A stretch of 64,000 nt of DNA, from contig CAMPDV010000010.1 in NCBI GenBank assembly GCA_946699065.1, positions 1,116,001 through 1,180,000 on the forward strand. Reading direction: 5' to 3'. Positions 12,009 through 23,051 of the stretch are shown here, in pieces (positions within the stretch are counted from its first letter, which is position 1; the number at the start of each line of letters is the position of its first letter). The notes under the pieces were generated by a model that made no database searches, was not told the origin of the DNA, and was given only the letters and a program-made list of their open reading frames with translations. A program made the translations under genes and the position numbers. The DNA is from Loxodes magnus (Eukaryota > Ciliophora > Karyorelictea > Loxodida > Loxodidae).

Positions 12009-14117
12009 TCAGTTTTGAACAATATTTCCAAAGTCCAGAGATGCCTTAGTTTCTCCTGAATATTTTTCCTCGTTTCTTACATGTAGTAGCATTAAAACCT
12101 TGTATTTACCAGATCTAAAATCTTATTTTAAAATCTTTGTTAGAGTACTGTTATTAAAACTGGTTTCATTTTGTTTCAGAGCCAAGTCTTTAATAACTTA
12201 CTTTAAATAGAGTAGACTTGTGTTAATATTAATTGACTCTGATTACTATTTCTTGCTCTTTTATATTATTAGCTATTTTTAAGCAGAATTTAAAGTAGTT
12301 TTATCTCTTATTTATTTGACGGCACTATTCTAAAGTTCGTGACACTTTTCCGATCCTGCTAAGTCAACTAAATTGATTCTAGTTTCTTTATTATTTATCT
12401 ATATTCGGATTTGAAAAACAGCATGACTTCTAGATGATTAAGAGTTGTATATTGTAGAGCTTGTATTTCTATTTTGCATTGATTAAGTGAAAATTTTCAT
12501 TACTTACTGGAAGCTATATACATCTGTTACTTCAAGCTCATGAATTTCAAAGAAGTTTCCTGCATTTCTTAGTTTTTTCATTTGATTGGTTTAGAGATCA
12601 ACGATTTATTCATTATAGATCTAAAAGCATGCTATTCTTATCATCATAATTCCACCTGTTTTTTCTACGAATGTTCTTTACTAAAATAGCTGCTAGACAC
12701 TTAGAGGAAGTATTCCTCATTATTCTTGATTATCAACGCTAGTCTGAAAATCTCCAATCATAGTATATGTTTTTCCACTTCCTGTTTATCCATAAGCAAA
12801 TATACAAACATTTTGACCTGTGAAAATTGATTGTATTAATGTTTTTATTTCTTAGAATACTTAATTATTAGATAACTAGTTGAAGACGTTGGAGAAGTTG
12901 TAAAGGTACTATTTTAATTTTATAGATTTTTCATTTATTTCTAATACTTAATCCTGCTAATCGTTAGGTCTAATTCTACAAAATACTGTTATCTACCCTT
13001 TTAAGTTCTAATTTTTTATTTGTCAGTTTTATTTTAATGCAAGCTAGTATTATAGGTCAAAGCCATTATCCTATAAGTTTTAAACTTGAGAAACATATTT
13101 AAATCTTTGCTAAACTATTTCTATCTTATCCAAAATATCCTAAATTTCATTCTTTAACTATAACTTAGCTTTTTCATCTAGTTTTTTTTCTTCTTCTTCA
13201 TTTTCTCTTTTAACTTCATGCAGAAAATTTTGAGGCTTGCTTTATTAAAATACAGCTATAAAATTTGGCGATTAAGCTAAGTGAGATTTAGGCTATTCAT
13301 TTTTAATTTCCTATTATTTCTGAATAATTGAAACTTGGTATTATCTCACTTCTTAATACAAAATACATTTATTTTCAATTAAGTTTGACTTTGGAACATC
13401 AATGACTTTTTATTTTGAATTTTGAATTTAAGAATTTTATTATATATTGTTAGCTTGTCTCTTTACTTTACTCTTTCCTATTTTTCTTCTAACTTAACTT
13501 CCTTAATTTACTTTTGAATTCAGATTATTTTCTATCTGGGCTTTTTTACTATTTTGTGACTGTAAGTTTCCAGGTATAAAAGAATTATTTTCGTAGATTT
13601 TAAGTTTCTTGGATTAAAAGTTCGAGTCTTCTTCTATATTTTTATAGCATGATTGATAGAATGATCGTTTGAGATTGGAGTTACTTTAAAAGTTAGATTG
13701 CAAAGCTTTATCCTATTATTCTATATCCATTAGTTCTGCCTCTTCATTTACTTTATTTATACTATATTTCTATCTTATTTAGTTGCCCCTACTTTTGCTT
13801 TTTTCTTATTTTTATTATTGTTCTTATTTAGTACTATCTATTAGTTGCTAGGAGGACATGAGCTCCTTTGGGTTGTTTTTAGCTTAGTTAGTGTTTAAAA
13901 TTTTTCTAGGAGTGATATTTTGTTTGCTTTATGTAATATAATGCTAAGATGCTTACTGGGATTATAAATTCTAGGATATTAACTACTCAGGTAAGTTTTC
14001 CTTTTATTCTTGGTTATTAAAACCTGATTTACTAAAACTTTGAAGCTTAGATTTTGTTAATTATCTCAGCTATTAAGGAGTCAGCAATCTTGAGATTTAC
14101 TATCCCGCTCTATTCAT
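12009..14117 (-). CDS. Kinesin-14 family motor (C-terminal motor)
   Basis: 702 residues in one frame from ATG at 14117 to TGA at 12009. The first 400 residues are Gln/Asn/Lys-rich, then a short charged helical neck (about 330-390). The neck-motor junction LKGQITVFCRIRPN is typical of kinesin-14. The motor follows: P-loop FAYGQTGSGKTYTM (GQTGSGKT at 443-450), switch I NSQSSRSHAVF, switch [12 protein letters not shown], and the final helix segment STLTKILQDF. The protein ends shortly after the motor, as in minus-end-directed C-terminal kinesins that act in spindle and microtubule organisation. Trp at 12717 is TGA. An upstream in-frame extension is open but has no Met. The N-terminal Met assignment is the least certain part; the family is not in doubt. 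Confidence 0.9.
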
Positions 14118-14765
14118 TTTTAATGATTTTAAATAGCTAAGAAATTTATGAAATGCTAGTTTATTAAGTTTCTAATTTAAATTTAAACATTCAAATGTCT
14201 AACTTCTTTAGTATTCAAACTTTGTGTCTTTTAATTCCTCTCTTCTCTAAACTATTTAAACTATCTTATTCAATATTTTAAAAACAGCTTTAATATTAAT
14301 TGCTTCTTTCAAATTCTAACTATAAAGCGCAATTTTTCTATCATGATGCAATAATGTATGAAATTGTTAAATCCTTATATTAATTTTGAAGAAGTGTAGA
14401 ATAATAAAAAGATTTATATAAATACCATATAATTATCTTACTATCTACTTTCATTATCATCTATTTCTTCATTATAATGCTAAGTTTGTCATTTTAATGT
14501 ATAAACTGTAAAGATTCTGCACAGGTGATTGTATTACTTCACTACTTTCTTTTAGCTTCTTAATTAAATTTATGTTTAAGCTAAATTAAATGCTATTATC
14601 TTAGTATACTTTTGCTAGCTACTAATATCAATTACTTAGCAAATTAGATGTTTTGCTTAGTATAGATTTATACAATTGAATGGGTTATTAAAAGATAGAA
14701 TTGGCAATTGATGATTTGAAGTATTAAAGAAATTAAATAAAGAATTATCTAAAATTACTCTCAAA
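14118..14765. other. AT-rich spacer between divergent genes
   Basis: Separates the 5' ends of the kinesin-14 gene (minus) and the phosphatase-like gene (plus). It should contain both promoters; nothing specific is recognised. Confidence 0.5.
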
Positions 14766-16424
14766 ATGTTATTAAGAATCTTCATCGCTTCTTTTGTCTT
14801 ATATTTAACTACCTGCGAAATAATTGGTTTGTTCCATCTATTTAGATATGGCTCTATATACCCTAAGCATAAGACTAAATTTGAATCTAGAAGCTTTCAA
14901 CCCTTTGAATATGGAAGAGTTACTCCTGCAGGTAAAAGATAGCATTTTATATTAGGAAGTTAACTGAGGGCTAAATATATTGATTATCTAAAGTTTCTGC
15001 CTGTTAATTTTGATGCTAGATAACTATATGTTGCTACTAGCAATTATGATAGAACTTTTGATTCTGCATATGCTCAGCTTATGGGATTCTACCCTCCTGG
15101 AACTGGAACGGAGTTGTAAAGTGAACATCAAGAATAGTTTGCAGTACCCCCTATTCATATTTAGAATTTAGCTGAAATCTAAAACAATCTTAAATGGTTT
15201 TCTCTCCCTAGAAGACTTTAATCATGGCCTGTTCACTATGTAGATGCCATTGATAACATATCAATTTCAACACTAGCTTCATGTCATAAAATTGTAGAAG
15301 ATATCATAAGTTATCAAAACTCCTAAGGATACTAAGAATACATCGCCTAAAATTATGATTAAGAAGTAAGAAAGCAGCTTTGTGAAGCCTTTTAAGTGCA
15401 GTGGGAAGAAATTCCGTTCGAATAAGCGCTAGAGATTTATGAATGGATAAATATCTATAAAACTTAAGGATGGGATAGTTATATTCCATCCTAAATAGCA
15501 GAAGATACATACAATAAATTAGGGCAACTATATGCATGGTATAATTTCAAAGTTAAATGTCCAAACTCCTATGATGCTCAACTTTATGCAAGTGGCTTAA
15601 TCAATCACCTTTTTACTTTCTTTGACAAAATTATTAATAAAAAAACTTATAAGAAAATGCTTATAATTTCAGGTCATGGATCTAACATCGTTGGGTTTAT
15701 TAAAGCTTTAAATTTGCTTCCAGATTGAACTAGTTCTGAATTTCCACCTTTTGCATCAAGTATTTAATTTGAGTTACACCAAGAGTAGACATAAAATACT
15801 ACTTCAGTATACTTTATTAAAGCTTTTTACTAAGGAAAGAAAATAACCATAAAGGATTGCAATCATTAATGTCCTTATGATAATCTTAAAGAAAGCCTTT
15901 AATATCTAGTTAACCTTGATTAAACAGCTGCTTGCCAAAATTCTTCTCTATACTTAGTTAAAAAGACCTTACCAGATTTAAACGATTGAACTTTTAAAGT
16001 TAAACTTTTTATTTATCAATCATCTTTCTATTTAAAACTTAGCAAGCATCTAATCAACTATACTACTCTAAGATAATAGTTGAACACATAAAAGTTTATT
16101 ATTCCTTTATAATTGTATAATAATAAAGAATCTCCTGATGCTTTATGAAAATATATTTAGCTTAATCTTAACCAAAATGGATAAGTAAATGATAAATTAA
16201 AGTTTTAGCTACTTAAGCATAACTTATTTTTGCCATAAGCAACTTTTCCTTTTTAATCTAATTAATGTTGGATATGATATGTCATAGCCATCTTATTAAT
16301 TATCTTAGGACTATTTCTTAAAGCACAAGAACTAATAAATATTGACTAAGATTGAATGAAAAAGCAATAAGAAGCGATAGATAAAATGTAGACAAAGAGT
16401 ATTATCATGATAATTAAAAAATGA
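14766..16424 (+). CDS. Histidine acid phosphatase-like membrane protein, catalytic motif degenerate
   Basis: 552 residues, one frame. An N-terminal signal peptide (MLLRIFIASFVLYLTTC) is followed at once by the branch-2 histidine phosphatase entry motif, which reads FRYGSIYPK (RYG at 27-29) instead of RHGxRxP: the nucleophilic His is Tyr and the following Arg is Ile. The later HD motif reads SGHGSNIVGFIKAL, keeping His304 but replacing Asp with Gly. Other family features are kept: PAGKRQHFILGSQLR for the (L)T..G..q...lG..lr block and VATSNYDRTFDSA for the SR/DRT..SA block. A C-terminal transmembrane helix (CWIWYVIAILLIILGLFL) and short tail end at TGA 16422. The fold is secure; activity is doubtful. 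Reading further past this TGA remains open, so the tail length is uncertain. Confidence 0.75.
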
Positions 16425-17051
16425 CTATAATTATCATAATTGAGCTTTACTCAGTACTTACTTTTAAGCTTAAATATGCATCTAGTATCCTAAAGATGCT
16501 TCTTCTAATAACGAACTAAAAGTAAAAGTTAATAATAATTAAATATATTTAATAAATAATCATCAGAGAATAAATCAAGAGAGGGATATTATAAAGTTAT
16601 TTGATTACATTAGCTATAGTATTTGATAAATAGCAATATAATCTTGATTGATGCTATAGATTATCAATAATTGAATTAATTCCTTCATTTATTAAATAAC
16701 TATATATCTAAAAATTAACCTTTATATGCTATACCTGCACTTTAATTTAAGAAATATTTATTCTAAATCTTTTTTACAGAAAAAAATTTGAAATTAAGGA
16801 TATAAATAATGTGTGAATAGTTTAGAAAGCTTAATACTCTTTTCAATATTACATTTCGGAAGTATTGAATGTACTCTAATTATTTAAATAATTAAAAATA
16901 AAAATTTAAATAATAAAGCAACTATTGATTTTGATCTTTCGATAGTATTTTTTATAATTAATTTGCTTAATAATTCATTCTAATATTGTAAATGAGCAAT
17001 TAATTGTTAACATTTGATTATCTAAAATTGGAAAACTATTGCTTTGCTTTT
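16425..17051. other. AT-rich spacer between convergent genes
   Basis: Lies between the 3' ends of the phosphatase-like gene and the CEP44-like gene. It may contain a C-terminal extension of either gene if alternative stops or a second 16-nt intron near 17114 are used; otherwise nothing is recognised. Confidence 0.4.
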
Positions 17052-18153
17052 TCAAATCTTGTAATAATCTTCTCTAGAAAATCTAAAGTGTTTGTTTATT
17101 TCTTAATTAATCCTTACCTAAACATCATTCGCTTATTCATTGCTTAAAAGATCTTTTTTAGAATCTTCCAGATTTAACTTTCTAGAAGAGTTACTTAAAG
17201 AGGAACTTGGTAAGTTTTCGAATTCTTGATTTATGATCAGTTTGTCTACCTTTTTACCTCTAGGTGTTTATCTTTTGCTTTCTGTAATTTTAATCTTGGT
17301 TTCTAGTTATGTTACCCTTCTATTAATTCTCTCAAGTTATGATAGAAATTTAGTATTTATAGATTCTAGTTGTTATCCAAAGTACTCTAAAGAAACATTC
17401 AACTACTAAAGCATTTCAAGAACTCTCATGTTTATTTAATGCTGATCATAGTTTTATTGCTCTGAAAACTTCAAGACTGGATCATGTGCTTAAGATGGTG
17501 AATATTGAGTTTAAATTGAATACGCTTATCCTTTATAATCTGTGGAAAACATTTCCTCTTAAAATTCCTGCATTAAATCTTACATTGCCACAAGATTTTT
17601 GCTCCTAATAAAGTGATTTATGATTAGATGACTTCGAAGCATCAATTGAAATTTAAAGGTTGGTAAACTTTTTGACTTTCTTCTAGATTTTCTTTTATTA
17701 AAGTGGTATTATTTATCTACCAGATAGTGGTTGTAAAACTTTGTCTTATAAGTATTAATTGTTTTAAAAGTAGCATTTCTAAATCTCCAAGTCTTTCTTC
17801 TTAATGAACTATATAAGATCAAGACAAAGAATTATTTTCTATTCTGCATATCCTTATTAGCTAAACTACTATATGCTTAATCGAGGACGGTAATCAAAGT
17901 TAACTCTTAAAAGTTTATACACTTACTCCATAAAACTATAACCATCTCTGTTACTTCACTCAAAGCCTATCTTAGTTAGATATTGGGTAATTTTTTGGCT
18001 ATAGTTCAATAAAATAAAATTAATGATAGAAGCAAACAATTTAAAATTGCCTGAAGCTATAGTTATCGAATCTAAGATATCTGGATATTTTATACCTTTA
18101 AGCTCTTTCTTTAATTTTTATATGTTGTTGCTCAGATCTCCTGTTTTTGACAT
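17052..18153 (-). CDS. CEP44: CEP44-like centriolar protein
   Basis: 361 residues after removal of one 16-nt intron (17568-17583). The N terminus MSKTGDLSNNI parallels the MATGDL start of animal CEP44, and the CEP44 domain follows with YPDILDSI, FILLNYSQKI and the signature MEQVYKLLRVNFDYRPRLS-IQQFSQQGYAEQKI (residues about 65-105), equal to the YKLLRDQFNYKP...QF...GFAEWKI block. After the intron comes a coiled-coil region (QLERINRRVTQLETKI) and a Ser-rich tail ending in EDYYKI. CEP44 acts in centriole/basal body assembly and centriole-to-centrosome conversion. A second possible 16-nt intron near 17114 would change the last 20 residues. The frame is open upstream of the Met into the PP2C gene, so a fused product cannot be excluded. 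Confidence 0.75.
17568..17583 (-). other. 16-nt spliceosomal intron in CEP44-like gene
   Basis: GTAAGATTTAATGCAG on the minus strand. Removing it joins two frames that each read as CEP44-like protein (..EQKSCGN and EFQEEMFSTD..); without it the reading frame changes. It has perfect GTAAG donor and CAG acceptor. Confidence 0.75.
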
Positions 18154-19936
18154 ATTCTTAATAAAACTTTAATTTAATTTCGGTATATCTAAATAGTCTT
18201 TAGTATAAAGCTTTAATATAAGACTTTTAAATTTAGCATATGCTTTTAAATTAGGGTTATACAGTGAATTAAGCTATAAATTAAATTTAAGCGTTTAAAA
18301 GGACTAAAATACAAGTTATGTCATCTATAGATGAACTCTAGTTCTGTGTATTAATACTTACCTCTTTCCATCTTTGTCTACATATTTTAACGATCTCGCT
18401 ACACATTATATCAGCTGTTTAATTTTATTGCATTCATTGCTTTATTAGCTAAACTAACTCGCTATTTGATATTACATCAAAAACTCCATCACTTGCCATC
18501 AAAAGACATTTATCAGATGTTTTAAGGTCTACTTATATTTGGTAAGGTTCAGAAATTACTCCTATTTCCTTGGCAAGTGAATCTCCTATTGTTCTTGAGG
18601 TTGACAATCCTGGATATTATTAATTAACCATTCAAACTCTCATAGGACCAAGTTCTTCACCAAGTTAGTTTCTAAAAGGACGAACTTCACCTCCATGACG
18701 TAAGACTCTCTATTATTCAGCGAAATCAGAAGGTTTATGATCAGTAGATAATTACTAAAAATCTCATTTATTAAAGCAATTCTAAATCAAGATAGCTCTA
18801 CTATCTCCAATATTACTGCAATATAGCTTAATTCTTCCTCCTAAAGACTATCTTATTAATACACTAATTAAAGTAGCTCCACTTGCTTAGGTATCAATCT
18901 TTGCAGTTGTTAAGTCACCCTGAATTGTTTCTGAAAACTGCTTAAAGCAAAGTAAGGGATTATACTCTATGCTTTTGTTGCTTTTTAAATATTCTACTAT
19001 TTTAGCTGATACGAAACTGGATACTTTTTGTCCATTATGTCCGTGTCCATCTGATATAACATAAAGTGAGGAATTTTAATTTAGATTATTTAATATAGCA
19101 TACGAATCCTAGTTTTACTTACCTTTATTATTATGCATACCAGCTTTAGAGTTACAAGCATAATCAAGAATATAGAAAGGTAGCTTTTCTAACTAATCGT
19201 TTTAGAATAGTCTTTTATGTTTTTCTTAGTCAAGAACTTCGTCTCTTTAGTTATTTAAGGTTGGAGATTTTATAGTTCTTTACCCAATTTAAGTACTTCC
19301 ATTAAAAGCATGGGAATAATTTTAGAATGTCTGACTAAACTCGAATGGAGTTTCATGCCTAGGAATAGGATCCAGCTTTATCTTGCCTTGGAAAGATTTA
19401 CGTTATACTGTTGCATCACTTTCTTAGGTTTTTAACATTGAGCTTCTTTTAGCTTAAATTTGCTCATTCACTTGAATAGGTTTTAAAGAAGGAGGAGACA
19501 TCTTTGCTGCTGAAAAGTTAGATAATTGATTAATTGGAGAATTTCTTTCAGTTGAGTTTATCTTAAAGTTAATGCTTGATTAATGCTTTGATTATACATG
19601 TTTAGAAGGTTAAATTATGAGATGATTTCTCGAAGTAGATTATGATATCTAAAAGTCTGCTCCAGTTAAATATTTTAAGGGTAAAGGAGTATAAAACTTT
19701 CTAGATATTTTGCTAGCAGGAGTATCTTTTTTACCGAACTTGAACACTCTTTTTTCTTATAAATCTAAGTTGTTATTGATATGGTTTTACTGATTCTTCT
19801 ATGTTACTTAGCTTTTATGGTTCTCTTTAGTTTAGTTATTTACAGTTGAATCTCACTAATTAGCCTATATAGTAGGGAAGCTATATTAGCTAAGTCTTTA
19901 GTGTTATCTAGAAACTTTTTCCACCCTATTTTCCAT
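18132..19936 (-). CDS. PP2C-type protein serine/threonine phosphatase
   Basis: ATG at 19936 begins a Gln/Asn/Ser-rich leader of about 270 residues, then the PPM fold: KGKQNQDSYAIL, ISDGHGHNGQKVS (Asp296 and neighbours bind metal), ASGATL, SNIGDSRAIL, LSTDHKP, RVLRHGGEV, LSTSRTIGD, MASDGVFDVISN (Asp483) and DDITCILVLL. All metal-binding aspartates of the family are present, so the enzyme should be an active Mn/Mg-dependent phosphatase. GTAAGTATTAATACACAG at 18344-18361 looks like an 18-nt intron before DDIT. The 3' end is unresolved: no TGA exists in any minus-strand frame between 18290 and 18134. The given end at TGA 18132 needs a further 20-nt intron and overlaps the CEP44-like start by 22 bases; a fusion with CEP44 is the alternative. 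Confidence 0.8.
18344..18361 (-). other. 18-nt intron in PP2C gene (probable)
   Basis: GTAAGTATTAATACACAG on the minus strand, between RWKE and the conserved DDIT segment. Its length is a multiple of three and it has no TGA, so the frame does not prove splicing; the perfect GTAAGT and CAG ends do suggest it. Confidence 0.6.
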
Positions 19937-20204
19937 AATTTAAACTAAACACCGAACAGTTTATATTTTTAATAAATTAAACTAAAATAACTTAAGATAA
20001 CAATAGACTTAAATACCATAACTGATTAAGCATAATAAGATATCTAAAAATCAATAAGTATGATGCTTTAAAAAGATATCATAAAAGTAATTAAATTGCA
20101 TTAATCAGTAACATATAGCCATACCTGCTATTATTCAATTTTGTTAAGATTTAAACTAAGAATTTATTAAAAATTATTATATAAATAGATATTTTAATTT
20201 AAAG
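19937..20204. other. Spacer between PP2C gene and acidic secreted-protein gene
   Basis: AT-rich, no gene seen. It holds the 5' side of the PP2C gene and the 3' side of the next minus-strand gene. Confidence 0.4.
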
Positions 20205-23051
20205 TCAAATTGCTACTCCCCATCTCTAAAGAAATCTCATTTGATCTTCAGCTTTTTTGTAATTTTCTCCCATCTAACCATAAATTTGTTTCATCTCATC
20301 AAACATGTCTTATAATACGTTCTTAGATTTTTCTATTAAAATAGAATCTTCTTCTAAATCAAAGCAAGCTAGACTTATATAGATATCGGCTGCTTTTTAG
20401 TATTAAAATTAGATTATTTCTAAAGCTGCTTGTTAATAGTCACCATTAAAATGCTTTTCAATATATTTATCTATTTGCTAGCAGTTTTCGTTTACAGTTT
20501 TCTCACTTACTTCTAATTTATTAATGGCAATCAAATAAAGTTCTGATAGGACTTCAGCTTCAAATGAATTTTAGGTTTGAAGTAGTATTTTATAATTTAA
20601 AAAATTGGCTTAAAGAAACTAAATATTTTAAACTAAGTTTTTCGAAGTTTCCACAAACTCATATATTTCTTGTTCTTCTTCATCATAAACTTCTCTTAAT
20701 TCTCCATAAAAATCGTTAAGAAAATCTTCATTATCTTCATTTAAAAAATTTAATTCATCAATATCTAGCCTTAAGAATTTTCCAAACATCCTGTCTGTCA
20801 ATTATTCGAATTAATCATAGCAATCATAGGCTAACTCCTCAGTATCTCCTTCATAAAAGTTTTCACAAAAATTTCTGGATGCAGTTATGTGTAAACTTCC
20901 ATTGTTATGTCCTTCGTAATAATAATCCAATCCTAATAATATATTTACAATAAATTGCTTTAGATTGCCTAAGCTAATTTCACTTTAGCTTTCTTCTTAA
21001 TAAATATCATAAACATCGTCTAGCCCACTTTTTATACCTTATATAAAATGCTGATTATTATCCGTTAAAAATGTTATTTCATTTATGTCGTGTCTGGCTG
21101 CCCATCCATATCATTCATCTGTTCTATTTCTGTCATATTTAATAATAGCTTAACCGACTTATTCCCATTCGTTATCAAATAACTAATCTACATATTAAGT
21201 TAACTCTTTTCATAAAAAGTTCACTGTTTCATCTCCTTCAGATGTTCTTTAGGCAGCCATTAATAAGCCTTCCAGAAAAGAGTCCACAGTTTCATTTCCA
21301 GTAACCTTACTTTTTTGTACAAGTTGCCACTCTTACTCTTCAAAACCTTTTGCTTCTCTTTCATCATAAATTTCTCTTAGTCCTTCTGAGTATTCAAACA
21401 TAAAATTTTTACTATTTGCAGTCAGAAAAGTTGCTTCATCCATGTCAAGTTCTGAAAATTGAATAAGCTGCCAAGCAGTTTGTCGTTCGCTATTATAATA
21501 GCAATCTTCAGCTGCTTCTGACTAGCTTCCTCCATAATGTTGTTCTAAAATTTTTATTAATACTTCTTCAATTAATTCGTTGACTTCATGATTTACTTAA
21601 GACACCATTTCTATAGCAATCGTTACATTTCTACAAAATATATCAATATATTCTACATCTGATGGAAAATCAGGTTCATTATTGGCTTTCTCGTAAATGT
21701 AGTAGTCATCATTATCTTCCTTTTGCAAAAAATATTGATATTGCTAAGCCATTTTTTTAGATACTATCACTTGCTTTTTTTAAGTTAGTAAAAAGAAATC
21801 TTCATCTAAATCTTCTTAAACGTCATCATGATTATCATCTTTGTCTGATTCATATTCACTAAGATCAGTATAATAATCGTCCATTCCTTCTTTAAAATCA
21901 TTTAATACTTCTTTATTATCATCTACTAAAATGTCGAATTCATCAATATCTAAGGAAACCATTATATAATAGATATTAGCAGCTTTCTCGCCACCATATC
22001 TAGCGCAATCTTCTCCAGCATCTTCTATATCTTCATCCCAATGTTCGTTTATGTATCATTCCAAATCTTCAACTGCATTATTAGCTGATACATTCATATC
22101 CAAAATTTCTAATAATGCTTCAGTTAATAACTAAATTGCTGTCATTATTTCTCTTTTTTATTAAGCATCTCCATCATTATCGTCAATAATATCTTCAAGT
22201 TACTCTGAAGCATAATTTGATTTTAATTCTTCGTCTTCAATTTCTTAATAATCATCAGTAGATTTTAATTCTAAATCGTCATAATCTTAGGTAGGTTCTT
22301 TTTACTTGACTTGTGTTCTTTTATAGTTAATATGTTTTAAAATTTCATCTTCGTCGTTTTCATTAATTTATTATGTCTTTTCTTGAACTTTTTTACCCCT
22401 AAGAAAATCTTAAGCCCCAGAATCTTAATCAAAATATGAATTTTAAGGTAAAAGAGTTTCTAATTCATCTAAATTAGAGTAATTTGATATGGTGCTCAGA
22501 ACATCTGATTTATGAGAATGTCCTTCAGGTCCAACCTCGTCATTTTCCAAATCCAAATCGTCCAGTGTTAAGTTATCAAATTAGTAGACATCTTAGTTTT
22601 TGTCAAAAATAGGTAAATCATATAATTTTCCATCTCCATCTCAACTATTTAAATCAGGAAAATCTAAAAAGTCTTTTTCATCTTCTGAATTTTCTTAAGA
22701 ATTAGCTTTTTAAACAAATTTAATCCTTTAATAGTCAGAGAATTAAAGTAAATTATTTGGTTTTTTTCTTAAGTTTTTGCTATTTTTTCTTCTTGACTCT
22801 AACGAGAGAAGATCTTAAGATTAAACCTCACTCAACTACAGCTTCAAATCCTCATTAAGCAGCCCTAAATCTTCAGGTGTTTAAAATTTGATTTACGATT
22901 CCATTTCTTCACTTAAATTGTAGTCTATATCTTCAGTTAAAGAGAACTCATTAATATCCGGATTATTCTTCAGCGTTGGTTTTGGTCTTTTTATAGATAA
23001 AGCATGTTAGCACAATAATAGAATAGAGAAAAAGGTTGCAAGCTATATCAT
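20205..23051 (-). CDS. Long acidic secreted protein with internal repeats, function unknown
   Basis: 948 residues in a single frame from ATG 23051 to TGA 20205. It starts with a clear signal peptide (MIQLATFFSILLLCQHALS) and has no later membrane span, so it should enter the secretory route. Composition is very rich in Asp, Glu and Asn. At least four imperfect repeats share a core like LDIDELNFLNEDNEDFLNDF followed by a GLREVYD-type ending; cores lie near 21960, 21440, 21070 and 20765 on the plus coordinates, so the repeat units are roughly 100-170 residues. Such acidity and repetition would suit calcium binding, for example a secretory-granule or cyst-wall matrix protein, but this is inference. 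No family is recognised. Gln codons are nearly all TAA/TAG. Confidence 0.75.

Noticed and set aside
19114..19130. GTAAGTAAAACTAG in the PP2C gene as a 14-nt intron.
   Set aside because: Translated, it gives KQNQDS, which is the conserved NQD motif of PP2C; it is coding.
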